A stretch of DNA of 64,000 nt, taken from assembly GCA_024138015.1 (NCBI GenBank), contig JAMXBB010000009.1, forward strand, positions 94,614,916-94,678,915, read 5' to 3'. Source of the DNA: Lumnitzera littorea. Its lineage: Eukaryota; Streptophyta; Magnoliopsida; Myrtales; Combretaceae. Under the pieces are notes generated by a model. That model saw only the letters and a program-made list of their open reading frames with translations. It was not told the DNA's origin and made no database searches. Shown here piece by piece: positions 46,080-57,599 of the stretch (within the stretch, counting starts at the first letter, position 1; each line of letters opens with the position of its first letter). Made by a program: the position numbers and the translations under genes.

Positions 46080-47223
46080 TAACCATTGAAGAAGGTGTTG
46101 CAAAAACCTTCATCATCTAACTTGCTTGCTGAAATCAAGTTCAGGCGTATATTTGGAATATGCTAGACATCCTTCACAACTAGTTGTATTCCATTCTCCA
46201 TCTCTAAGTAGACATCTCCTTCATTTACTACTTTTGAAAGATTCTCATTTCCCATTCTCATCACACCAAAATTACTCAGTGTGTAGGATAAGAAGAATTC
46301 TTTTCGAGATGTCACATGAACGGTGGCACCACTGTCAATTACCTGGCAAGTCTCATAGGTTGAAAGATTTAAGATATCCTCATCATGGATGACATTGAAT
46401 TCCTCGGCAACATTTGTTTATTCATTGTCACTATTGTCATCTTTCTTAACATCTTTACTTTTGTTTTTCTTTTGTTCATTCTTGAACTTTCAACAAAATT
46501 TCTTTATATGCCCCTTTCTTTCTTATAATGATGACACTCAACATTGGCATATTTATTTTATTTAACTTAACTCCTGTCCCTTGGCTTTAGACCCCTAATC
46601 TAACTCTTCCCCTTAGAATTTGCAACAAGGGCATCTTGTTGCAATGAAGATAATCCTTGTGATTGTCATCTCATCTCTTCATTTAAGACTCCACTTTTCA
46701 TAAATTCTATATTTACTACACCATTTGGTACAGAGTTTGTGAGTGAAATCCTTAAAGTCTCCCATGATTCAAGTAAGAAGGCTAGTACCAAAAAGGCAAG
46801 TACCTTATTATCAAATTTTATGCCCATTCTCGACAATTGTTCTACGATCCCTTGCAAATCATTTAAGTGATTTGCCATTGACATGCCTTCTCAATGCTTC
46901 ATCTAGACTAAATTTGTCATATAAAATAATTTATTGTTATTGGTTTTTGAAGCGTACAACTCCTCTAACTTATTTCATAACGTTCATGTATGAGTCTCAT
47001 TACAAATATGGTTGTACTAGCTATCTTCCATGAACTACTTGATGAAACCACGAAATTGCTTGTGCTCAAATTCCCATTCCTTATCTATATTATTTTCGAG
47101 TTTAGTTGTACCAAACACCAGCAAATGCATTTTTGTCACCAATAAGAGATCTTTCATCTTACTTCTCCATACGTGGTAATTTGTACCATTTAAATAGACC
47201 ATTTTGCTCATCTTTGCCTCCAT
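46080..47223 (-). pseudogene. Tork-like gag and protease
   Basis: Gag starts at ATG 47223: MEAKMSKMVYLNGTNYHVWR then KMKDLLLVTKMHLLVFGT (family LxGxNYxxWKxxMKxxL). A second open piece (46884 to 46666) reads MSMANHLNDLQGIVEQLSRM, matching the capsid SVxEHLNxFxxLxxxL. The zinc knuckle near 46530 is eroded (ANVECHHYKKGAYKE). Protease near 46345 reads CQVIDSGATVHVTSRKEFFL with intact DSGA, followed by HIPNIRLNLISASKLDDEGF. Confidence 0.85.
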
Positions 47224-47339
47224 GACTTAGCACTTTAAAAATGGTGAATAATAATCTAACTTATTTTATGATGGGGAGAATTCACTATTTAGTGGCAACC
47301 ATAGAGCATACAATAAGTAGATATATGCACCAAAATAAA

Positions 47340-47351
47340 GCTCTAATACCA
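47340..47351 (-). promoter_or_regulatory. Tork-like element primer binding site (initiator tRNA-Met)
   Basis: Minus strand TGGTATTAGAGC, one mismatch from TGGTATCAGAGC, two bases inside the LTR end at 47354. Confidence 0.9.
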
Positions 47352-47353
47352 TT

Positions 47354-47888
47354 TGCTGAGAAAACTAGCATAGCGAGAATGATATGAAATTAAATATGAG
47401 CAATCACAAATTAAATAATAATGTGACACTAGGAATTTTAACATAGCTCACTTAATTTGGTTTACATCTACGGCACAAAATCTGAAATTTTTCTTCCACT
47501 AATAAATAATAGACATACAAGAGAGACTTCTCTAGATAAAATTTCTAGAGGTATTAACAATTGAGATAACTCAATACAGTGACCCACAAATGTTTCTCAA
47601 TTACTTTAATAAAACCTCACTATTTGTCACTCATCATAAAATTCCCCTTATTTTCCTCTCGTAACCATTCATCAAAGCAAGAATGTTGCTTTGGCTACAT
47701 CTACACTCTGCCACTTCTCTTCATGGCTATTTATAGCTAACCTAAAGTCCTCAAAGTCAAACTCTTTTTTGCTATTTTTGGCCCTATGTCATGTATGAAT
47801 TCTCAGCCATACAAATTATGTCTAAAGTCAATATTTCCAACTGCACATCAAGTGCACCCCCCCCCCCCCCCCCAAGGACCCTCCAACA
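47354..47888 (-). repeat. 5' LTR of the Tork-like element
   Basis: On the minus strand it starts TGTTGGAGGGTCCTTGGGG at 47888 and ends TTTTCTCAGCA at 47354, 535 bp. A C homopolymer of about 17 (47857-47873, G on the sense strand) lies near its start. No partner LTR remains. Confidence 0.75.
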
Positions 47889-47910
47889 AATAGGAGCCTT
47901 ACTATTTCAC

Positions 47911-47950
47911 TAAATGGCAGCTTAGGGCTTTAAATGGCAGCTTAGGGCTT
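47911..47950. repeat. 20-bp exact tandem duplication
   Basis: TAAATGGCAGCTTAGGGCTT occurs twice in direct succession. Confidence 0.95.
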
Positions 47951-50900
47951 TGGCCTTTGAGTTTTATTGGTTCACCTTCTTAGATCCTATTTTCTTAGAC
48001 AGTAGCCTAGGCCTTTAAAAGCTTTGGTCTTCTTATAATTTTTAATTTATTTTAGACTTTTACTTTTTAAATATAAGTGAATTGATGATGTTTAGGAAAA
48101 ATTAATAAAAAGTTTAAGTTTAATCAAACTAATTAAGTTGAACTTAAATTTGTTAAATATGTTTTCAAGTCGAAATCAAGCTCAAAATTTAGAATTCGAT
48201 TGAACTAGAGCCAAACTTGGGTTTTAAGTTGCTAAGTTAAGCTTGAGAAACTGAAATTCAAGCATAATATTATACTGATTTGACTATCTTTACAGTAAAG
48301 TGAATGAAAGTTGTACTTATGTATATATAAATGTTTAAAAATGGAAAGATGTTATAATAATAATAATAATAATTTGAAGAAAGAAAAAAGAGGATGCTGA
48401 TGTCTTCGTGAGAATGTCTAGGCTTTTCTTAATTCCTTTAGAAGTCCATGAATGTGAGCTGCTTGGGTTGGATTTCGCTATGACATGGGCTGGGCATTAA
48501 CAATATTCAACCAATTGTTCCGTCGGCGTGGCAAACGATCAGCCTTGTTACCAAGCGCATTGAAGATATATATGACTTGAAAAAAAAAAAAAAAAAAAGT
48601 TGTAATCAGTTCTCGTTTGGAGCTTATTTGGGTGGTAGTCGAAGATTTTTTTTAAGTTGAAACGTTTTCCTATGAAGACTAAATTTGGAGCTTTCGTGGA
48701 TATTCTCGTAAACAAATATATGATTGTATCAACCCGAGCCAAATTTGAAGCTTTCGTGGATATTCTCGTAAATAAATAAATGATTTTATCAACCCTAGTC
48801 AAGTTCATGGGTCATTAAAGTAGGTTATAACCTTGAGGGTTTCAACTTATTCTGAAAAGACGATCATATTCTATAGAACGGACGAGAGCAAGATTGGTAT
48901 GGAGATAGAGGGCTATTGGTTCAATCTTTTTTTAGCTCCAGCCTGTTGATCTAGTACAAATTGAAGAATGTGAGCAATAGCATCCAACTATCAGAATCCG
49001 TGCGTTTAAAATTCTGGCCCAGCCAACTAAAAAAATTGGTCCATGACTTGGTATGACGCGAGAGGCAAGGATATGCAATGAAGGTGCTAGCAATGGCTTC
49101 CCAAAGTTGCGTGAAATGATGGTATGTAAAATTAAGAAAAAAAAAAGGGCCGGCAATAAATCATTTTTACTTATTTTATCATTTTATTTTTTCAACTACA
49201 TTACAATTAAGGAGAGAGATTCAAACATAATTTATTTCATATGAAAGATCAATATTGATATCATTAGATTATATTGATTTTAACCCTTATTTTATCCTTG
49301 GAATACGAAATGATGGACTATTAACCAGATGGAGCTCTAAGCCAAAGTGCTCCGTTATTCTGCTCAACACATAAAGAGGCCACTTCAATAAATTGAAAAA
49401 TGCATAGCTCAACCTAATATCTAGAGGAGCAACGAATCAAGCCATGATTTAAATTATGCAATCGATACCAATGCTCTAATCCGATAAAATAATCCATGCA
49501 TCAAGTCGGATGTCAATAACTAGATACGACAAAGATACTTGGCAAGACATGAGCAAATGAAAGTGACGTCCACGTGGTGGGAAAGGTAACTCATGTGAGT
49601 CGAATAGAAGAGGTGAATCAGCTCGTAAAAAGAAAGTCGTCAACCAAAAATCATTTAAGGCCCTCAATACCATATTATTGAATAATGCAACGACATTATT
49701 GTTTGGGGGGCAGAAAATTTCCATTTTGCCAAGACGAAGTGCACAATTGAACGGGGCTACAAGTTTGCATCTTGGAAAAAAGTTTCAATTATGTTGTAGC
49801 GCTAAAATTAGACTCTTACACTACAATTTGCCAAGAAATAAAATCATTAGCTACGTAAATGCACCCAACAGCTGTGCCATTTTTTATAGTACACATGCAA
49901 CATGCAGTGCCTTAGCTATGTGCAAGCTTATTCAATGTCTAAACTCCTTGACTTCGTCTCAAAGAATTTGTTTAAGGAGCAAAATGTAAAGGACTAAATC
50001 TTATCCATGGAATTTAAGTCTAGTAATAAATTGGATTTAACTCTTAGAGTTAAGATAGTAGGATCTAGAGAACCAAGCTAATGTACCTGGGGTAATCAAG
50101 AGAGACTTAATATGGTAAGCTTAAAGTAGGATAATCAAATTAGCTACTTAATATCAATATTTCTCAATTTAGTGCATACATCAAATAAGGCCTTTATTAA
50201 ATCTAAATCCAAAATAAGAGCTCATTTGAGATCAATTAAGGAAAGGGTTAATATCTACCACTGATTATCATCTTGATTTAAAGGATGACATCAATGGCCA
50301 ATATTTATAAATACTTAACCCATTTCGACATTTGGAAAGAAAAAATCCCATACCTACATCATTGTGCTATTAGATTCTCTCCTTAAAAAATGAAACACTA
50401 AATCATTCGAAGAACTTCACACTATTCACCATCAATAATAGTGTTTATTATAATCAAGTTCCCTACCAATCACATTAAGTGTTCGAGCCAATTGAGACCA
50501 TTTACTCCTCCCTACCTTATTCACTCCTTATCATCACTTACATGTCATTTGAGACTACATGCAATATAAGATGCACATTGCATGTATGTGACTACTCCAT
50601 TTGAACCTAATTGAAACTAGTAGCCCCTTACTAGTTACCTTAAGTCATAAGGTAAAGCTTGCCATCATTGGGTTGCAAACAGGGTAGGTGAGCATCAATT
50701 ACTATAAACTCTAAAAGAAAAAAAAAAAAGATAGAGAGAGAAAAGAAAGAGCAAAACTTCATTAGATATTATAATGAGGTCATGTGACCCAATTATGACT
50801 TATTGGATTTTTTCAAGAAAAATTTCCCTTTTTTTCTTCTTCTTTTTTAAACTTTAAGGGGCACCCACCACATTTGTAGCCATTTGTTGCATCATGCTAG

Positions 50901-51559
50901 CTACCTTAGACCTTGGATTTGCTAATAAGGGGTTACTAATTTTAACTTGTGATATTTTCTTTTTTTTTTCTTATTTTTTGAATTTTTAATTTAATTTTTT
51001 TATTCCCACTAATATTTTTAAATATTTTGTATCATATTATTTAAATATATTTAACAATATTATTTTTATTGAATTAATTTCTATTGACCAATTATAAGCT
51101 AATATGTGTTTCTAATTATTGAAGTTAATAATTAGTTATAACACATATTGTGTGGTTGTTTAAAAAAAAATAGTTCACTTATTTATAATAACCCAAAACA
51201 CAAATAATGTTTATGTTATTTTCTCAACAAAATATAAAGTATGCACAGTATAAGGCTACCAATGTAAGACAAGACTAGTGAATCCGAACAAATGGATCAA
51301 ACCCATACAAAAAATATAAATAAAATCTGTATCAAGGTTTGAGTTCATGTTCGAGTTTAACCCTCAAACCTATTTATAGACCCATTTATTAAATAGCTCT
51401 AGTAAACATGTCCTTAGTTCAACCAGTGAACTTGTTTAAAAGCCACTTTCTTTCTCTCCCTTTTAATCAACAAAAGCATTTTTTCTCTCTCATCCTCCAT
51501 TCTTTTTTTTTTTCCTAAATAATATTGTTATTCTCTCTCATCCTTCATTCGTTTTTTTC
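47951..51559. other. Unassigned AT-rich sequence
   Basis: No gene recognised. It contains a TAA run at 48353-48373, the 60-bp tandem duplication at 48681-48800 and an A/G-rich run near 50715-50750. Frames of 60-103 codons near 48932-49989 show no domain, overlap on both strands, and are not called. Confidence 0.5.
48681..48800. repeat. 60-bp tandem duplication
   Basis: Two units starting AAATTTGGAGCTTTCGTGGA (48681) and AAATTTGAAGCTTTCGTGGA (48741), differing at about 7 of 60 positions. Each holds TATTCTCGTAAA and TATCAACCC. Confidence 0.95.
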
Positions 51560-51800
51560 TTATAGTATATTGTTGATTTAAAATTCATATAAATTACAAA
51601 AATTATAATATATTTATGTTCATATAATCGATATATATATTATTGTCCATATTCTATGCTTTGTATATAATTGATTTATAATTCATATAAACTGAAAAAC
51701 TATACTATATAATTCATATATATTAATATCCATATATGATACATCGTACATGATTGATATGTAATTCATATAAATCACAAGAACTATAGGTATAATCAAG
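51560..51800 (+). repeat. AT-rich dispersed repeat, copy 1
   Basis: Shares TATATTATTGTCCATATTC and TTGATTTATAATT in the same order and spacing with 55690-55940. It also carries internal repeats of AATTCATATAAA. Confidence 0.6.
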
Positions 51801-53395
51801 TTCGTTAAAAATATATATTAATACTAAAATAAAACATTTTAGAATTAAAAAATAAAATAAACAAAGAAATATATATATTTTTATAAATTATAGCATTCAA
51901 ATATCATACATAGTTTAGTGTAAAAGTCAAAACTAAAAAATATTGTGTTTTTAACACTAAACAACTAATTGATAAAGGAATTAATATCGGTGTCTCAAAA
52001 TATGGGGTAATGGTATGAAAACATTAGCTTCAATATATTTTTTCATTACATAATAAATTTTAAGCTTATTTATAATTTTTAATTGAAACACGATATAAAA
52101 ATAATTTTATCATGCATAAGACTAATATAGTTATAATAAAGTCAAATTGACAAATATTTTGAAATTACCCACCTATAGTGCCTATTTGAAATTTGGAACA
52201 ATTGTAGCCCCACAACCTAAAACCTAGATGTGGAAAACATGTATAAATCACCATCCAATCCCCAAATTTTCTCTTCTTGCAACACTTATCTAATCGATAA
52301 TTAACTTCACTCAAGTCATATATATATAAAAGTCTTGAGCACCTAATAGAAGGAATGTGGGACTCATCTTACTCTTCTTTCTTTTTCTTCTTTTGCCATT
52401 TCTAGATCTAACATAGTGATGCCTCAACTTTCATCTTATTTAACTTACCACTCACTCATCTAAACCACAACTTAAACTCAGTTATATAAACTACCCAAAC
52501 CTGACTTTCAAACCAACACCACCACCAAGGAGTAGCCACCACCATATTCTTAAAACTCATACACAAAGAGAGACCCTTAGGCTAACCCCTTAACACTTCG
52601 AAATTTTTCCAAGTATCAGAAACACCTCTCCAACCCAATCACTTTAAGCTTCAATTTCTTCCATCAACAACCACCACTTGGAGAACCACTAACACCACTC
52701 CTCTCTAGGCATGGGAGACTTTTGATAATGTAGAAAATCAAGGTTCCCCACTTTATGCAAAGACTCTAACACTAGTATAAAAACCTACAATTTGACCTCT
52801 CCACACCCCTTACTTTGAGCATTGATTTCTCATTCTTCCGATCACCAAATAATAAGCCACTGCCACTAACATATTCATCACATAGAAAGCCACAAATATT
52901 GGCCAATTGCTTGACCTAACTTCCACTGTGTAATAAGGAAATTAAAGGTAAAATTCAAGTTTCTCTTTTTATTTCTGCAAAAATAATTTAATGTATACAT
53001 TTGTAATTGAATAAAGTTTCAATTTTTACCAATGAAACTTTGTAAAAACTAGATGAAATGAAACTCAAGAAACAATAGAATAAATTAGAATCAACTTTAT
53101 CAAAAGATCACACTTAAAAATGCTCAAAATATCAACTTGAAATTCGAAATATATATATGTATATGGTGTAATTTTAAGTGCGAAGCAATGTGATTCCCTA
53201 AATTCAACCATCAATTTGATGATGTTTAAGTGAAAGATTTTGACAAAAATTCATGTCATAAGTTAGTATCCTTTTAAGTCATTTTATTAAACAACCATCA
53301 TGATTAACATGGCTAATTCGATGGCAATAGTCACTTAAGTATATAAAAAATTCTACACTAATGTGTAGATTCTAGTGTGCAGATTTTATTTTCAT
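51801..53395. other. Unassigned AT-rich sequence
   Basis: No coding or repeat feature recognised. 52490-52900 is locally richer in CCACC/ACCACC trinucleotides than its surroundings. A small hairpin CTACAC-TAAT-GTGTAG lies at 53353-53368. Confidence 0.5.
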
Positions 53396-53436
53396 GTCCC
53401 ACATGGATTTTTTCCCATACTTAATCCTCTTTATAA
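53396..53436 (+). promoter_or_regulatory. snRNA-type USE plus TATA module 1
   Basis: GTCCCACATGG (53396-53406) differs at one base from the plant snRNA upstream element RTCCCACATCG. TTTATAA follows at 53430, 23 bp later. That spacing is of the Pol III (U6-like) kind rather than the longer Pol II spacing. No known small RNA is recognisable downstream. Confidence 0.4.
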
Positions 53437-53594
53437 GATTGTATGACCAAGTAACTATTGACATAATTATCCCATGTGTAATTTTAATACAGGGCTTATA
53501 TAATCATAAAAAAATATAAATAAAAAAAAAAAAGAGAAAGGCAAGTGCACTAGAGAAGTATCAGTGTTTTCTTCTAAAAATTTGTAAATAGCTT

Positions 53595-53637
53595 ATCCCA
53601 CATGGAAAATATAATAAGCAAAAGACCTCTATATATT
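53595..53637 (+). promoter_or_regulatory. snRNA-type USE plus TATA module 2
   Basis: ATCCCACATGG (53595-53605) then TATATATT at 53630, 24 bp later. Same layout as module 1, 199 bp upstream. The sequence from about 53655 (AGTGCACTTAAGAGGCTTG) does not match any spliceosomal RNA, U3 or 7SL that I know. Confidence 0.4.
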
Positions 53638-53921
53638 AAAAGCTAGTGTAAAGTGCACTTAAGAGGCTTGTCTTGCAGGTTGGCATCCTATCATAGGTTT
53701 AGTTTGGTTCCTTCGAGTCAGTTTGGTTCTTTGCATTATGGCTACAGTCCAAGATTAAAATTTTTTAATTTTTTTTTATTTTTAGTTAATAAAATAACTA
53801 AAAATATTTAAGTGTACATATTCAAATGAGATATATTTTAGAAAAAAGTGTGTAACTAATATTTTGAAGAATACTTTTTACTATGATGTTATGTGAACAA
53901 GTATATATACAAAACATTGTA

Positions 53922-53946
53922 CATATATATATATATATATATATAT
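53922..53946. repeat. (TA)n microsatellite
   Basis: CATATATATAT... tract. A second TA tract lies at 54273-54291. Confidence 0.9.
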
Positions 53947-54764
53947 TCTTTTTCTCCATTAATATATATGTATAAAGATGAGACAATATTATTAATAAGA
54001 AATAAATTTTCAATAAGCTTTAATAATTGAGATTACTTATTATTTTATGAATCACTTCTTAGAAAATGTATGGGAATAATTTTTAGAAAATGGCTCTTAG
54101 CTAAGGTTTATTACTTGTGAAAATTTCATATTAAATGTAATGATAATGAAAAATTTATGTATATAAGATTGTAAACGTGAGATAACAATATTAATAGAAT
54201 TGATAATGAAATGAGAAGACTTAAATAGAATTCAATTAAACAATTTATTTCTAAAATATCACTCCATTACTTAATATATATATATATATATCTTGGTGAC
54301 ATCACAATTACATTGAACAATCTCAAGGATGATAATAGAAAACGCTAAGAGTATATAGTGAGAACCCCTTTTTTACTTGTCATAATGCGAAGTGGTCATA
54401 AAATTAAACGAAGACTAGTTCTTTAAATAAGATATTTTGATTTCACTAAAGTGAATCGTATGACTTAATGAATTTATAAATATTTGTTGTGATGATTGAT
54501 TGTCATGTGATTTGTTAATAAGAGTACATAGCAGATATAGTTTAGATATAATGACTTGAGCTTGAAGTTATCTTTCGTGTTATGAGTGGTATTATATGTA
54601 TTGTGAATGGAAGTGAAGTTATTATAAATTGCTGATTAGTGTTTTGATTGGCACATACTTTAAATTGCAAACATTGCTTATGGGTAGTTATTGCTCGGTT
54701 ATTATTGAAATTAACTCCCACATGCTTGAAAATTGTTGCTTCATTATCATTAATTGATTTACAT

Positions 54765-55162
54765 CACATGCATTCATGGCATGACATGAAAATGACCTAA
54801 AAGCTATATTTTATAAAGCTCAATTTTGATTTAAGGACCTAAGGGTCATATTTAAAAGCTCAATTCAAGAAAAGATGACCTAAGGATGGCATTGAAAGCT
54901 CGGTTTACATAAAGGGACCTACGGGTCACAAGTTGTATAAGGCTTAGTTATTTTTAGCATATAGAATTACATGTTTGGTTCTAAGCTGCCAAGTGCTACT
55001 CAAATATTTTGCTCGAGGGCAACTATGTGCTGCTAAAATAATTTGCTCAGGAGCCACTAAGTGCTGCTCAAATATTTTGCTTAGGAATCGCTAATTGCCG
55101 CTCATTGTTTGTTCTATTAGGATACTGGCCAGTACATGTCACATGCATTCATGGCATAACAT
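54765..55162 (+). repeat. Composite of short tandem repeats between 23-bp direct repeats
   Basis: CACATGCATTCATGGCATGA (54765) and CACATGCATTCATGGCATAA (55140) bracket two arrays. The first has three ~40-bp units from 54815, 54855 and 54895 (AAAGCTC...GGACCTAAGGGTC). The second has three and a half units of 31-34 bp from 54988, 55019, 55053 and 55087 (GCCAAGTGCTGCTCAAATATTTTGCTC, in part). It may be inside an unrecognised LTR. Confidence 0.75.
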
Positions 55163-56711
55163 TGCATACATAAACATCTACTGATTGGTAAATTACAATA
55201 AGCCCAGTTATGATTAGTGCTACTATTTGCTAAAATTATTGTGACATTGATATTTAATGTCAATTGGAATTTACTTATTACTATTCATTATTTATTGTAT
55301 GCTTTTTATTCACTTGACTTGACATTGAGGGGTTAGCTTTGTTCTAACCTTAAGACTTGAAAATAGAGATAACATTAGAGCCTAGGTTGGGATGGGAACA
55401 TCGAGTGTAAGGATTGAATATTATTATACCATAAAATAATGTTATGGACTTAATTAGTTTATGTTCAACTTATGAGACCTTAATGGCCATGAGTACTATG
55501 GTGCCCTAATGTCATATATCCTAAAAGATGCTTTTACGATTCTCTATAATTACTTGTTATTATAAATTATGAACTGTGTTTGGTTTCTAATTAGCCTTAT
55601 CCTCAACTTGAGGACAGCATAAGAATCCACCTCCTAAGCACCTGTATACCAAACAAATAGGCCTTAAGAGACAGGGCACAACAATTTATATATAATTCAT
55701 ACATAAAATTTATATACATATAATCTATATATTATTGTCCATATGCCATACTTTGTTTATTATTGATTTATAATTTAGATAATTTACAAGAATAATATTA
55801 TATATAAATCATATATAATTTGTACATTGTCTATATATTTACTATATCATTCTATATAGATATATTAATTCATATATAATCCATACATATAATTCATATA
55901 TATTATTATCTATGTACTATACAATATAAAATATTTCTAAGCTAAAAACCAAAAATGATGTGAATTACATTATATTATATTCTATATTAGAAAATTAGAA
56001 TATAGAATAAAGATATGTAGAATGATATAATATTACACATAAATACATAAAATGTTAAATACATATGGTATGGATAATAATTGTTGAATATTATATGTTA
56101 AAAAGTATTTAATACAATGATACAAATATAATTCAATAGTACAATTATCATATAAAATTTACCAATAAATATCCATGTTTATTTAACATACTATACATAT
56201 GTATGCAATGTTATAATGCAATGCTATATGATTATAAATATCTATATTTTACTATTAAAATCTCACAATAGCAAATATTATATTATAACAATAAATAATA
56301 TAATATTACAAATATAATGTTATGTATGGTATCATTATAAAATAGAAACGTGAAATTCTATAGTACTATTAGCATATAATATTTACCAATTATGATCCAT
56401 AACACACATATTCAACATATTATGCATTTTGTGTAATCTTATAACAAAATGTTATATTATATTATGATATATTTGTATACTTATAGAAACTATGATATTT
56501 TTATATATTTAAACAACCATATAAGTACATATATGTTTCATACATATCACATATATATAATGTTACAACTATGTGTCATAATAGTAAAGAAATTTGCTTA
56601 AAATATGAATATAATTCTTTGGCTAAAGAAAAACACAATACAATTATTTTTTATCATTTAGGTTTATAAAATAACTAGATGCAGATGCTTAATCCATTCA
56701 TATAGCAACCA
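55163..56711. other. Unassigned, very AT-rich sequence
   Basis: Apart from the AT-rich repeat copy below I recognise nothing. From about 55690 the sequence is mostly TATA/AATA words. Confidence 0.5.
55690..55940 (+). repeat. AT-rich dispersed repeat, copy 2
   Basis: Aligns with 51560-51800 in the same orientation (TATATTATTGTCCATATGCC; TTTATTATTGATTTATAATT). Confidence 0.6.
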
Positions 56712-56907
56712 TGAGAGCTTTGTAAAGAACTAGTTAAAGAGTGAATTGAAGAAAAGAATCTCTTTAATATTGATAGTTTTGATGTTTATATACAAAGTAA
56801 GGTAGCAAAATTAACAACTAACTGTTTAACCAATGAGAACAACACACACGAACCAATTTACAAACAATAAGTGTAAAATAAATACAATGTATAACTGAAC
56901 CAAAACA
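56712..56907 (-). repeat. 3' LTR of the short-LTR copia
   Basis: Minus start TGTTTTGGTTCAG at 56907, end CAAAGCTCTCA at 56712. Aligns with 61426-61637. Confidence 0.85.
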
Positions 56908-56943
56908 CTCCCTTAGTACCTTACCTTCCTTTCCCCTCTTTAA
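56908..56943 (-). promoter_or_regulatory. Polypurine tract of the short-LTR copia
   Basis: On the minus strand AAAGAGGGGAAAGGAAGGTA and then CTAAGGGAG run up to the LTR start. Confidence 0.75.
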
Positions 56944-57017
56944 GGTGGAGTTGCTCAAAGGCCCAACTTAGACAAAGAAAAAAAAAAGAAAAGACCCAAC
57001 AACTTGGCAATAGTGAC

Positions 57018-57420
57018 TTATTTTGTTAATTGATCTACAAGTTGAGCATGTGTAATAGTGTAACTTAGTGAGAGCAATCCCTTAGCAACATGATCTCTAA
57101 TAAAATGCATGTCAACACCACTTTGCTTAGTGTGGCTATAATAATAAGGATTAGTGGCAAGTTGCGATGTTGATTTATTATCACAATTTGAGGGAACTAG
57201 TAAATCAACTAAAGTAGACAAATTCTACAAAAGATAAGCAAACCAAAGTAGCTCTTTAAGACAAGTACCCATATTCCAATATTAAGCTTTGGTGGTGGAA
57301 GTGTTAATTGTATTTTGCTTCTCAATCTTCCGAGAAATAAGAGAACTACCATGAAGAATATAAAAACATAAAATAGATTTGCAATCCAACATTGATGAGC
57401 CCTAATTTTTATCACTATAG
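57018..57420 (-). pseudogene. Short-LTR copia RNase H
   Basis: The frame 57221 to 57018 gives DNKSTSQLATNPYYYSHTKQ, VDMHFIRDHVAKGLLSL and THAQLVDQLTK. These match the copia RNase H end (DNKSAxxLxxNPxxHxRTKHIxxDxHFxRDxV...QLADxxTK), with H to Y and K to Q changes. The upstream half is frameshifted. Confidence 0.8.
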
Positions 57421-57599
57421 TAAAAGAGTTGCAAGGACCTTGAAGAAGAATAGAACAAACCCATTCAAACTATCATAAACACATGAAATGCTGCATTCAT
57501 ATGAACAACACATGGGTAAGAAAGAAATTGGCTAAGATGGTGAACCAAATAAACTAAATCAAGGTATGTAAGAGTCCAGTACAATAGTTGCACTATCAA

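Larger units (their letters stand above)
43375..47888 (-). mobile_element. Tork/Tnt1-like copia retrotransposon, 3' LTR missing
   Basis: The minus strand holds 5' LTR, primer site, gag, protease, integrase, RT and RNase H in copia order. RT and RNase H resemble Tnt1/Tork (KLPKGKKALKNKWVFRIK; LLYVDDMLIVG). It is the best preserved coding region in the window. The RNase H ends abruptly at about 43375 where the Tat-like remnant begins, so the 3' end was deleted or displaced. Confidence 0.9.

Noticed and set aside
45569..46392. Plus-strand frames in the Tork-like integrase and protease
   Set aside because: The minus strand gives unmistakable copia integrase and protease motifs, so these are shadows.
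48932..49989. Several 63-103 codon frames in unassigned DNA
   Set aside because: Opposite-strand overlap, no start context or domain, and the length is within chance.
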